A DNA stretch of 64,000 nucleotides from Effrenium voratum (lineage: Eukaryota; Sar; Dinophyceae; Suessiales; Symbiodiniaceae): the NCBI GenBank assembly GCA_963377175.1, contig CAUJNA010001868.1:535380-599379 (forward strand). The letters run 5' to 3'. Positions 51,946 through 62,158 of this stretch are shown here, in pieces. Position 1 is the stretch's first letter. Each line of letters starts with the position of its first letter. A program made the position numbers and the translations under genes. Under the pieces are notes generated by a model. It saw only the letters and a list, made by a program, of their open reading frames with translations, was not told where the DNA came from and searched no databases.

Positions 51946-52641
51946 CCCCGGGAATTGGGGGGGGGGGGGGGAAGGTTAGGACTTTGGGGGGGGGGGGGGT
52001 TTGGTGCAACATGGACTTTGGTTGGAAGGGGGGGTGTTGGGTGTGGGTGGTCTCGGCTTGTGTTGATATGGGTTTTCTGGCAAGCATGTGATATGTAATT
52101 TAGATTTGGGCTGAAGGCCCTTCTTGCATACTCTCATAGCCAGCAGCTAGGAGAAAAAGAGATCAATAGTTGCTTGTGCTTACAGGATAGATCAGGACAT
52201 CATATAACCAGGACACATCCTGAGCTTCCTCAACATCCATCACCCGATGATTCCATATTGATAGATCCCGGGCGCAGCGAACCGTGGCTCTAGTGGGCTA
52301 GCATCTTCCGGGCCAGTAGCCTGCCGTACGCGCCGCAAGTGTGGAAGCGGACTCAGATATGGAGCTCAGAGATGGTTGGACCACATTCGCATCAGTGGAG
52401 CCAGAAGAACGGGGATCCTTTTTTAAGAGGCTTGAGAAGAACACGCTCAAGAAGTGCTTCCTGAAATTGAGCTACGAACGTATATTTGCATCGACCCCTC
52501 AGTTTCTTCAACCGCCGGAGAAACAACAATGAGTTCCTCCCATTCATTTTCGAAGTGTGAGATTTTGCTTCGGCTCGAATCATCGCTGCAATCACAGCGC
52601 AATCGCCACAGTATCGTAAAGCAGCACGAGAAGCAAATCTA

Positions 52642-52735
52642 TAGGTCCCCCAGCGCCCTTTTGCCCTTTTTGGGGGGGTTCCCTACGAAAATAGACGACA
52701 GAAAAATATCGGGTACCCTTATTCTAGAGGACCTA
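52642..52735. repeat. TIR repeat family A, copy 12
   Basis: TAGGTCCCCCAGCGCCC ... TTATTCTAGAGGACCTAG. The AACCTCTCTACT block is deleted. Confidence 0.88.
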
Positions 52736-52967
52736 GAAACGCAAGACAAGCCGCGCGGCCGCATCCATCCGCTGCGGCTGGAGCGCCGCCCAGAGCCTAT
52801 GCGATTGCGAACGGTTCCGAGATACTTCACCGATAGGTTCAATGAAAGCAATCGGGCGTCCGGGGTGGTTTCCCATTAGCCCTTCGCAGGAACCAGGTCG
52901 TTCAAATCCAAATCAACAGCACCCAGCCCAAACCGCCGAACAAGGTTTTCCAGTTTTACAGCATCAG

Positions 52968-53056
52968 GCTACGACTCGGACGGGGACGACCGGATGACCA
53001 TGGCGGATGCTCTCAGCTACGCTCGGTGCGAGTTCTTCTTTGAGGCCGAAAAGTGC
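52968..53056 (+). CDS. Exon 12 with acidic start
   Basis: After GCATCAG it reads YDSDGDDRMTMADALSYARC and then EFFFEAEKCR. DxDGDD resembles a metal-binding loop but is too short to call an EF-hand. The rest is helical. Family unknown. Confidence 0.5.
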
Positions 53057-53734
53057 CGTGGGTTGTTGGCTGCTGCTCTCCTTTCTCATTTTCCTCACCC
53101 TGTTTTGTCGTTAAAAAGGACCCTTTGTTGGGTTCAATGTTCGACAAGAGGAAGGCTAGTGGTTGGAAACCTTTGAGTCTAACCTTTGCACGCTAACCAT
53201 CCGGGCGTTTCTGTAAATCGCAGGACGTCTGACAGGGCGGGCTTCCCTTTTCACCCATGAAGCCCTCTCAAAAACATGAGCGCCCCGAGACATTTGAGTT
53301 GGTGTGGTTTCCTTTTTACTGCTGGCTTTGTGAGAAATTGGCTTTGATTCGTTGGGTTCCCCCTTGTTTTGCAAGCCCCTTGAGTTGTTTGCTTTCCGTT
53401 TAGCTCCAAGGGTTTGGCTTGTTAAATTTCTGTCAGGTAACCCTTAGTTGGTGATTTGGATTCGTGGTTTGGCTGGCTTTTGTAGAGGGTAAACGGGAAC
53501 CCCCTCCTGAACCACCGAACCACCAATTGGAGGGAAGCAGGTTCTGGGCTCTTGAAGGGACCTCCCAATCATCTTTCGAGGCGATTCTCGGCCCAGCGAT
53601 TTGCGCCTAGCCCCTTTTTTCACCCCTCCGGTTGGGATGGCGATCCCTTGCACCCGTTGGTTCTGGGAAATTCCTTTGACCGGTTGGTTCTGACTAGCAT
53701 CCGGTTGAAAAATGGGTGTGGGTCAGGTTTTAGT

Positions 53735-53800
53735 CTACTTTTCCATTTGCCAGAGTCCCATTTTGGGTACCTATTCTTGACCCACAGCCATATGATGGCG
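53735..53800. repeat. Repeat family G, copy 4
   Basis: TTTTCCATTTGCCAGAGTCC, CATTTTGGGTACC and ATTCTTGACCCACAGCCATA. Confidence 0.6.
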
Positions 53801-54364
53801 GCTCCAACCAACATTTCCAATGCCCCCCCCCCCCCCGGCATTTGTCAGCCCTAAGGCCATCCATGTTCAGTTTCAGTTGGCCTCCTGGCGTTTCTCTCAA
53901 GGGCTTAAGCGGTGAGTAACCATCTGCGGGTTTACCAGTGGTTCCTAGTTCCAAACGGGATGCGGAACCCCTGGTTTCCCTGGAAGGAGGCAAGTGTTTG
54001 GAGTGCATCTTGCGCCATGCGCCAGGTGTCTCCCAAAGCGCTGGAGAGGCTGGGCGAAGGTGTAAGGGACGTGAGAGGCTTGGATTCATTGTTTAGTTCT
54101 ATTTTACATTTTAAATGCCATAAACATAATTCTAGTTTTTGTGTTTCCTGTTTTTCCTTGTTTTTTCCGGGTAATCCTGTGATGAGCCTAACTTCATAGA
54201 GCTGCTCATAATCCCTTTGAGACTGGTGCAGACCTGAAACCGACTGGTTGTGACGCCAGGCTGTTCCAGAACCTGGCCGATCGCTGGGGCAAGGCTCGGA
54301 TTGCGAAGCTCAGAGCTGGCTTTGTCTTCTGTACCTTGAGCCAGGCTGTCCGGCCTCCTTCCCT

Positions 54365-54478
54365 TCCATTTGCTTAAGAATATGTTTTCTTTTCCCTTGT
54401 TGGGTTTGAAAGGAACTCATCACTACTCGAAATGTTTTTATTTTTTCCTGGGGCCTTATCCAAATGGAAGTTCCAGTC
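54365..54478. repeat. TIR repeat family B, copy 8
   Basis: CCATTTGCTTAAGAATATG ... GGGGCCTTATCCAAATGG. Core CCCTTGTTGGGTTTGAAAGG and CATCACTACTCG. Confidence 0.92.
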
Positions 54479-54606
54479 GTGAGTCAAAGTCAGACGAGCA
54501 TGTTTGATCTTTTTTGCTCGTGATGTCTACTTTGGGGGCTTGAATGATCGCCGTGGCCTCCAAGCAAGTCAGTGTGGCCATCATATACCATGTTTACCAT
54601 TGACTA

Positions 54607-54740
54607 ATACTGTGGATGGTTGCGAAATCCTCTTAGGCACCACTTGGAAACCATGGGGAAACCATGGTTTGCTGGTATTTACACAGGAATCATCATTCCA
54701 GGGTTTCTTAGGTGGTGCAGGATTTCGTCCATCCACAGTA
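54607..54740. repeat. TIR repeat family C, copy 5
   Basis: ATACTGTGGATGGTTGCG ... GGATTTCGTCCATCCACAGTA. It contains CACCACTTGGAAACCATGG and a short AAACCATGG tandem. Confidence 0.92.
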
Positions 54741-54926
54741 GGACAAGTGGTGTCATAAGACACTCTCAACTCCATGAAATCTGCCTGTTTCATAGCGAGC
54801 TCACCTGGGGGTAGAACGAGCTCGCCAGAAGAAAGGTCCTTTACTTGGGGATCCCTTAGTTCAGCTGTTGGAATTATAGCCAAAAAAAAGCAGATGCACT
54901 GCTTGGTTTGGATGTTGCGGCCGCAG

Positions 54927-54995
54927 GAGTGCGCCAGAAGTCTTCCCTTCGAGCGCTTTCATGACCTCAAGGCGGAGCTGGTCTGGTGCCAGCGT
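54927..54995 (+). CDS. Helical exon 13
   Basis: After GCCGCAG it reads ECARSLPFERFHDLKAELVW and then CQR. Exon-like and possibly the last piece of the coiled-coil gene(s). No family match. Confidence 0.5.
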
Positions 54996-55146
54996 TGGAC
55001 CACTGATTTGTTTTTTTTTCGGTTTTCTCCCAAAAGCCCCGAGAAATGAGCCCCTTCCATTCTGACTCAACTAGGAGGACGCAATGTCATGCCGATCTTT
55101 GGGCGTGGCTCAAAAGTAAAGAGCTTCGGTTGCGCAGGTGTTCGTC

Positions 55147-55215
55147 GTTGTTTCCATTTACCAAGGGGCCATCTTGGGTACTTTTTTTTTGAGCCACTGC
55201 CATTTGAAGGTTGCA
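55147..55215. repeat. Repeat family G, copy 5
   Basis: GTTTCCATTTACCAAGGGGC, CATCTTGGGTAC and TTTTGAGCCACTGCCATTTG. Confidence 0.6.
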
Positions 55216-55759
55216 TGCAAAAAGTACAACAGTTTGTGTCGTGGCTCCGGAGGACATCAATAGGACATCTTTGGACACACAACACATTTCTACCCTTTTC
55301 CGCACCCCTGTGCAGCACCCCTTTTCGGTGCTTTGGTGGTGAAATGGGGTGGTTTCCTATTAGCGCCCCAGGAAACCACCGGCTTTCTCCAGGACATCTT
55401 TTTTCAGGAAACCCCAAGAGACCAAACCTTTCCTTAGATTTTTCCAGGTCCTTGGATTTGTCCCTTGCTTTCTTTGCTTTGCCAGAGGTTTTCCCAGGTC
55501 CAAACCTTTCTGGGAACCCCCAAGAAACCACTCCGAATCGCCAGCCGCTGCTTTTTGTTCCATGCGTTTTGACCCCAGAAGCCAGCAGCGGTGACCAAAG
55601 AAAGCAGCAGCTTGGCTATCGAGCGGCTTTTTCCAGGTCCGAAGCTTTCTGACCCGGATGCCTTTCGGCAGGTGGCCATTGGCACCGAGCGGGAGGTCGC
55701 CCGGGAGCCTGGGAAAAGGAACCCCCCCCAAAAAGGCGGCGACGGCTCGTCTTTTTCTT

Positions 55760-55865
55760 CCATTTGCTTTTGCTGAAATGAACATCTCTTGTTTTCCCCT
55801 GTTACTTCTACAGGAATTGATTACAGTACTGATTATTTTTTCTCTATTGGGGTTAAGCAAATGGA
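55760..55865. repeat. TIR repeat family B, copy 9
   Basis: CCATTTGCTTTTGCTGAAATG ... GGGGTTAAGCAAATGG. The core is diverged (CCCCTGTTACTTCTACAGGA). Confidence 0.82.
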
Positions 55866-56707
55866 GGTTTTTGGTTCTTGGCGGTAAATCCACTCTTCTT
55901 TGGGGCTGTTCAAGGGAAACCAAAAGGAAAGACTCGGTGGTTTTTTTGGCGGTCCCGAAAAAAATGAAAAAGAAAAACACCCCATTTTGAGGGTTCCCAA
56001 AAAGGAGAAACCCAGAGGTCAAGGGATTTGTTTCCGGAAATTGGCGGACCCTCCTTTTTGCAACCAGCCTGAATAAGGGGTATGTGGCATGCGGCAAAAA
56101 GGAGAGACCTTTCCATCAGAACGTGGCACGGCGTTCCAACAGATTTCCCGTGAAGTTGATTGCTGGTGGGGTTTCCCACACAAAGACAAACGCCGCATTT
56201 AAAGGGTGTGGAAACACAACGCACTCCATCCAACGCCAGGTCCTGATGCTTCCTGGCAAACAAAGCGCAAGAAAAGGAAGCAGTGCCACATCCACCACCT
56301 GTTTCCCAGAGCAAGGATGCCATCGAACATGTGGGTTCCAAGCAATCCAAACAGGGTCCAATGCGGGGACATGCATCCAACGGACCCTTTGGTGGGCATC
56401 TAGATGTGGATGACGTCCACCAGGCATTTTTGAGGTGATTCCCCTATAACCGGTGATCATTGATTGTGGTAGTCTGGTTTTTGATTCCGGTAGTCTAATT
56501 TAACAGCTCTAAGTTCATGTCAACAGCCTTAATTTCATGCAAACTTGCGAAGACGCCGGGCTCCGAGCTGTTTGGCTCAAGTTGAACGCTGAGATAGCTG
56601 GACATGGCGCGGGTCACTACTGCCACACCGCCATGCTTCAGTGGCTCCAAGCCCCAACAATAAAGCACCACGGCACCTTTTTGAACATCCGGAACCAGAG
56701 CCTTGGA

Positions 56708-56826
56708 CTAGGTCCCCCAGTAGTGCCCTTTCTTAACCCCTTTTTTGGGGGAGGGGGCTAGCCTACTAAAGAGACAGAACAAGAATCGGGTACCCTAAAC
56801 CCTAACCTCTCCACTGGAGGACCTAG
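56708..56826. repeat. TIR repeat family A, copy 13
   Basis: CTAGGTCCCCCAGTAG ... CTCCACTGGAGGACCTAG, nearly perfect ends. It lies 140 bp upstream of the probable start codon of the Nudix gene. Confidence 0.94.
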
Positions 56827-56968
56827 GTGAATCACAAGCCACAGCTTCTTTCTTGGAGATCTCCCAAAACGTGAATTGGACATCCTTCCCCTTGGAAATT
56901 CTTCCCCTTGAAAATCCTTCCCCTTGGAAATCCTTCGGCTGGTCAGAGCCTTGCAACTCCTTCGGCTC

Positions 56969-57084
56969 ATGGGGGACGTGGCGCTGCTGAGAGCTCTGGG
57001 GACCCGCCTGGCGCAGCGCGCGCCGCAGATCTTGGGCTCATCGAAGCGCGCGGCGGTGGCGCTCGTCTTCCGGGTGGACTCGGA
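56969..57084 (+). CDS. Gene 3 exon: N-terminus and first strand of the Nudix domain
   Basis: From ATG 56969 it reads MGDVALLRALGTRLAQRAPQ, then ILGSSKRAAVALVFRVD. KRAAVALVF is the first strand of CoA-diphosphatase-type Nudix domains. The ATG is the likely start, but the frame is open upstream too. The 3' border is an estimate. Confidence 0.65.
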
Positions 57085-57146
57085 GGGGCCGATCGGAAAG
57101 GACCGGGCCCGGGGTCGCTGGCACCGGCACCGTGGGGTGGGGTGGG

Positions 57147-57246
57147 GTCACTAATTCCTTCAAGGGTTGGCGCTGGCCATTTGGTAAAAGGATTTCCGGG
57201 AGGAACTGGCGCACCAGTGATGGGGGCCCTCGGATCTTGTGGAAGC
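57147..57246. repeat. 100-bp inverted duplicate, copy 2
   Basis: Reverse complement of 40400-40499 with about one mismatch. No terminal repeats or coding capacity are obvious. Confidence 0.92.
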
Positions 57247-58412
57247 AAACTGCAGATTTTTTGGGTTTGGACCATTTGAGTGGCAAATGTAAAGCTTGGA
57301 CTTTTGTTGGGCCGCCCACTCAGCCAGCGAGAGAAGGGTAGCCTTGTTGGGATGGCTTTAAAGGGTTCCCCCCTTTTTTGAGACACACCCGAAAAAAGAA
57401 AAAAAAAAGCTTCGCTGTAGACTGGTCCTTCGTCCCAACCCAGACCTTCTGTGCCGATTGTATCGGACCCGGTGGTTTTTGTTGGCATCCATGTCTGCCA
57501 GTTTCAGGTTTTAGACTTTTTGCGGGGTGTCAAACAGATCTCACTTCCCAACTTCCCGAGCCGCCCAGCCCAACTTTGCCCACGTTCCATGAGTCATCGG
57601 GGCTTTTGGAAAACATCCTTCGGTGCAACCAAGGTTCCTTTTGCCAACATCTTATGGCTTGGGAAACCACGACAGGAAAGGGTGTACCGGCTGGTCAGTG
57701 GGTTTCACCCAGTCCAACTGGTCCAGGATTTTGTCCATCCATGGCTGAAACATATTACCCCAGCTTCCCACCGCCGGTGTTTTTCGTGATGCAGGTTGTC
57801 TTTGCTGAGATAGGGCTGGCCACCTTTGTTGCGCAACCGAAACTCGGATCTGTTTGACTGGGTCAAGCTTTTTCTTGCATGTTTGCCCTGAACAAGAAAT
57901 GTGACGCTGGACGCTTGACATGTTGTCCCATTTCACGGTTCTAAAACAAAATGGGCCAGAACCAAACATGCGTTTTGTGGGTTGGGGGCGACAGCTGTGG
58001 CATGAGTGCCAACTTCCTGGCGTTCCTGCAGCTGGCTTCTCTTGGAGGTTTGCCCACTTCAAGGGGCGATACTTAGCACGTCTCAAACCCAGGGAACGGA
58101 GACTTATAACCATGGCTTTGGTTGGTTATCTCACCATCCTTATTACCCAGCGGCCTTTCTTAGGTTCGCTTTAGACATAGATGGGTTCCACTGGTCTATT
58201 GTTTATTTATTTATTTTATTTTTTTAATGCCAGTTACCAGGGTCAGCTATGGCCCAGCGCGGAGGCCCAACGCGCGCGCGTTAGGAGAGCTTGCTGCGGG
58301 GGGACCTGGATGCGAGTGGCGCCTCGGTAGAGCTGCTGTACATCCTGCGGCTCGGTCGAAAGCAGGGCGTGTGGAGGGACGCGGAGGGTCCGCGGTTGAA
58401 AGGGACACTTCT

Positions 58413-58523
58413 CCATTTGCTGAACGGAATATTTTTATAGAGTTCCCCCTGTTGGTTTTCAAGGGAATCGATTTCACTACTGGACATATTCCTTTTTTTT
58501 CCTAGGGGGCTTAAACAAATGGC
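58413..58523. repeat. TIR repeat family B, copy 10
   Basis: CCATTTGCTGAACGGAATA ... GGGCTTAAACAAATGG. Core CCCCCTGTTGGTTTTCAAGG and TCACTACTGGACATA. Confidence 0.9.
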
Positions 58524-58890
58524 AGGACACCAAAAGGACACCACCTTTGGCAAGAATACGGGGAGATGCCCGGGGGGGACAGGGGGGAGGGGGTGTTTCT
58601 TGTCTTGACCAAGTTTCATGATTTTGCTGATACCCACAGTTTGGCTCCTGTCCCGTGGGTTCCCTCTGAAACAACTCCGGCGGAGTTTCCTGGGTCCTGG
58701 GTTATGCAATATGCTAGTGGTGTCCGTATTGCTTTGTTGCGGTATTGGCGTGTGCCCAACGGACAAAGCAGCTTAATGTTGCTTCGGGCGCGTGTCCCCG
58801 TCGCCAAAAACCGACGGTAGACGATGGAGAACTGGTGACCCTGTGCTCGATGGATGCGAGGCAGACTCTGTGCTTCAGCGTGCTCCCCAG

Positions 58891-59016
58891 TAATGTTGAC
58901 CCAGGATCTAAGTAGAACCCGTCCCACTATTAGGGGGGGTGTTCCCTCCAAAAGTGGTTTGAATCCCCACCAAAAGGAATTGGACACCCCCCGATCAATT
59001 TTCCGGGGTTAACATT
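58891..59016. repeat. TIR repeat family D, copy 2
   Basis: TAATGTTGACCCAGG ... TTCCGGGGTTAACATTT. The interior resembles copy 1 in ACCCGTCCCACTA and GGGTGTTCC. Confidence 0.8.
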
Positions 59017-59634
59017 TGATCAACTCCAGCTCACTCACCTGAGTTGAGTTTCTCCAGGCTTCTCCTTCGAAAAGTAATTCAGAGAGGGCTGTGACTTTTT
59101 CAGTCGGCGGTCCCTCGGGAAAGCAATTGGGGGAGGGGTGCGGTTTCCTTGAACTCCATTACTTCCATTCCAGAATTGGGAGCTGAATGTTGACTGTCCT
59201 GATGGAGGGATGTTTGTAGGTCGGGAAAACAAATCCGCAAGACTCGAGCCGCGGCATGGGAAACGCAAACCTCCCCTCTCCGCTTGAAAGGGGCTATCTG
59301 GGCTTCAAAGAACTCTCCTGTGAGGGTGGTCTCAAGGGCCCTTAAGGTCAACATGCAGAGGGGTTCCGAGACTTACCTTGGGGACGGTTTGTTTCTCGTT
59401 ACACCGCGGTTTCTGAGGGTCGTTTTGAGCACATGGGCCCCAGTTCTCCCTCCCGTTCCTGGAAAGAGCCACTGAGAAAGTAAGAGTTCCATCAAGCAAA
59501 GCCTGGGCGAGTCTTTTCTTGGGGGCTCTTCAAAATGCTGGTTTCCTTTTGGTTTCCCTTTAAGCCCCTGGCCAGGGGGGGCAGCCAACTCCAAAAAACC
59601 CCGACGAAGCCCACCGCTTGACCGCCACTCTCAG

Positions 59635-59746
59635 GCGCACGTCTCGTGAGGGGGACAAGTGGAGCGGCCACGTGGCCTTCCCCGGCGGCAAGCGGGAGGC
59701 AGAGGACGCGGATGACCGCGCCACCGCTGCGCGGGAGACCAAGGAG
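59635..59746 (+). CDS. Gene 3 exon: FPGG and first half of the Nudix box
   Basis: After CTCAG it reads RTSREGDKWSGHVAFPGGKR and then EAEDADDRATAARETKE. The FPGG strand precedes the Nudix helix; RE of RETKE carries a metal-binding Glu. The donor GCGCTC at 59747 follows a GAG codon. Read without splicing, the second metal Glu would appear as Ala (RETKEALG). The next exon restores RETKEELGLDL. Confidence 0.88.
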
Positions 59747-59851
59747 GCGCTCGGGTGCCGGGGTTCCAAGGTAGGCTTCAACCCAGGATTTCAACCCGAA
59801 GACCCAAAGCGTTTGCCGCATACTTGGTCAACACAAATTTGGTAGGTGTCA

Positions 59852-59962
59852 AAATACTGATGGACAGAATCCGCGCCAGGAACTAGTTGGTAGGTGGTTT
59901 ATCCCATTCTCCCATAGGATTTTATCCATTCCAGCTGTTGCAGGATTTTGTTCATCCAAAGT
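59852..59962. repeat. TIR repeat family C, copy 6 (degenerate)
   Basis: ATACTGATGGACAGAATCC ... GCAGGATTTTGTTCATCCA. The ends are diverged but the block order is kept. Confidence 0.6.
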
Positions 59963-61611
59963 CGGAATTCGGACCCCTAAACTTGGTGGTTTTTTGAAAA
60001 GGGCCAAACCACACGACCTCAGGGGATGTAAAATGCCTTCCCCTAGGGTGCTGTTTGAGGTTCGGGTAACATATCAGGTAGTTCGGACAACTATGAGTAC
60101 GGGACTCTAAATTCCCCTACTCAAACCAGGGGACATGATGCCTTTCCCCATGTGCAGTAACAGTAAAATATGGCCACATGGCTATGAATTTTAACAGGGA
60201 ACCACGTCAAACACTTTGTGGGGTCCATACATCCCAATGTGCATGACGTGCACCAAAGTGTCCACAAGCAAGATTCACACCCATCTGCATGTGTCCTTTT
60301 TGAGGGTTGTTTGAAGGGGGATCAAAGGAGAAAACTGCTTGGTGTTCCTTCGCGCCAACGTCAACCGTTCTACCCTCAAAATATAAAACACGGCAAAACT
60401 GCGTTTTCCCCAACCCTCCCAAATTGTGACACTCCACAAGCATTTCAAGTCTGGGTGTTGCTTAAGGAGGCGATTGGGTACCTAGTAAGCGGTCAGTATC
60501 GCAGGTTGACACCTGCCTTGCACCTGTTTGCAAGTCCTCTTTACCCGATCGCCTCCTTATCTACTTGCTTGGTTAATGTTCAACCCTAAACAGCTTGTCA
60601 TGCGAATAACACCTTTTCAGCACCATTTCTGTTAAGGACAAAGAGGCCAATATCTCTCCCGATCGTTCATCCAGCTTACACTTGACATGCAAGAACGGCC
60701 TCAAAGCAAGACCAGCAGTCCTCACAAACCAATCTTTTTTTTTGGAGGGCGTCCCGTTGGCTGTTGAAAAGGATACCCATGAAAGGAGATCAGCCGGTTT
60801 GCTCCAAGCAAAGCAGTGGAATGGTTGGCCGGGGCCGGGGCCTTCCAAGCTGCGTCACCTCTTGAGAACTTGGGTGAGGCCGCAGTCATGAAGGGAAATT
60901 ACGAGAAATCACGGTAGCATTTCAACATATAGACTTTTTCTTTGTTTACTATCATGGGACTTTGATGTTTAGCTCTTGTGAATGGGATTGCAACCCAGTC
61001 GGATTTCCGCCATCTACCAGGATGGTGCTTGTTGGCAGTTGCAAGACTTACTTGGACGTTCCTTGGATAAAAAGCGGAACCTCAGAGGTTGGTCAACTTA
61101 TAGTCATGTTCACATTCTACTTGCTATCACTAAAACACCCGAACACCCCCTCTCGTTGAAAAATATACATGGAGCCACGCCACAGTCCTGGTTAGCCCCA
61201 TGAATGCGTGTTAGGGCCCATAGAGTGTTAGGCGAAAAGATGCACACACATGATGAAGGATCTAATGACGGATGATTCAGACCGTATTCCTCCAAGCTCT
61301 AGTTCCTGCTTGGTAGCTCAAAAACTAGAGTTCGTGCCAGGGTTTCATTTGTGGGCATACACATTTAGCCTTCTAAAACAGAAGGCTCTGGATGATATGT
61401 TTGTGCAGGCCCCTTTTGGATATCCCCCACCTAAATGACCCAGTGGCCCAGTGGCGCCCAAATTGTCCTTTTCTTCAGGAAGGATTCCCCTTTAAACTCA
61501 ACCCACCAAAAAATGGGTTCCGACATTTTTCCCCATGGACATCCACTGTGCATTTGAGATGATGTCCAACGGATCCCCCCCATAAAATGCACCACCCGTT
61601 TCCTTTTAATG

Positions 61612-61720
61612 TTCACTCCGGATTAATAAACCTCTGGTGTATTTTGATCGGGGGGTGTCCAATTCCTTTCAGTGGGGATTCAGACCATTTTTGGAGGGAC
61701 CACCCCCCGAATAATGAGAG
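61612..61720. repeat. Possible repeat family D, copy 3
   Basis: AATGTTCACTCCGGATTAATAAACC resembles the right half of copy 1, and GGGGGGTGTCC occurs in copy 2. No clear right end. Confidence 0.4.
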
Positions 61721-61734
61721 GAGCTGGAGGGGAG

Positions 61735-61830
61735 GGAAGGGGGGTGCGGGAGGGAGCCCAAATAAGTCCTAAATGAGGCCTTATTAGGGCCTTACTAAGA
61801 ACTTATTTGGGCTCCCTCCCCCCTCCAAGC
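61735..61830. repeat. Repeat family E foldback, copy 2
   Basis: GGGAGGGAGCCCAAATAAG on the left and CTTATTTGGGCTCCCTCCC on the right are perfect inverted arms around CCTAAATGAGGCCTTATTAG. It ends 38 bp before the exon at 61869. Confidence 0.9.
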
Positions 61831-61868
61831 CCCCCCCCCAAGCCCCCCGCAAGCCCACATGATGTTAG

Positions 61869-61979
61869 GAGCTGGGCTTGGACCTGGAGGGCAGAAGCTT
61901 CGCCTTCTTGGGGCAGCTGGACGACCGCCCGGTCACGGGGCAGGGCCGCGTCATCCCGGGCTTCTACCTCGCGCCCTTG
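61869..61979 (+). CDS. Gene 3 exon: second half of the Nudix box and following strands
   Basis: After GTTAG it reads ELGLDLEGRSFAFLGQLDDR and then PVTGQGRVIPGFYLAPL. The first Glu completes the REUxEExGU Nudix box. LGQLDDRP...RVIPGFYLAP matches the region after the box in CoA-diphosphatase-type proteins. The donor GTGCCTGGG at 61980 is the same motif as in gene 1. Confidence 0.87.
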
Positions 61980-61999
61980 GTGCCTGGGTCTATGGACCT

Positions 62000-62158
62000 C
62001 CATTTGCTGAAGAAGATGTGGTTTTTCCCCTTGTTGGTTTTGAAAGGAATTTATCACTACTGGAAATAGTTTCTTTTTTTTCTTCTGTTGGTTCTAACGG
62101 GAATTTATCACTACTGGACATGTTTTCGTTGTTTTCCAGGGGGACTCAAGCAAATGGA
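62000..62158. repeat. TIR repeat family B, copy 11 (core duplicated)
   Basis: CCATTTGCTGAAG ... GACTCAAGCAAATGG with two tandem cores (TTGTTGGTTTTGAAAGGAAT and CTGTTGGTTCTAACGGGAAT), each followed by TTATCACTACTGGA. It starts 20 bp after the exon donor. Confidence 0.9.

Larger units (their letters stand above)
57085..59634 (+). other. Intron region of gene 3
   Basis: Contains the second copy of the 100-bp inverted duplicate (57147-57246), TIR family B copy 10, TIR family D copy 2 and GC-rich exon-like sequence at about 58250-58400 with no recognised family. A missing Nudix exon may be here. Confidence 0.5.
56969..61979 (+). other. Gene 3: Nudix hydrolase gene, span of recognised exons
   Basis: Three exons build a Nudix domain: KRAAVALVFRV, then SGHVAFPGGKREAEDADD...RETKE, then ELGLDLEGRSFAFLGQLDD...VIPGFYLAPL. 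The full Nudix box is restored only when intron 59747-61868 (GC donor, AG acceptor) is removed in phase 0. The FPGG motif and the overall pattern fit the coenzyme A diphosphatase-type (NUDT7/NUDT8-like) branch, which cleaves the diphosphate of CoA or related compounds. Substrate is inferred. At least one exon between exons 1 and 2 (ILL..R) and the C-terminal exons beyond 61979 were not found. Confidence 0.8.

Noticed and set aside
56565..56585. TTTGGCTCAAG resembling the 3' end of the dinoflagellate spliced leader
   Set aside because: Only 11 bases match and the upstream part does not; no retrocopy-like gene follows.
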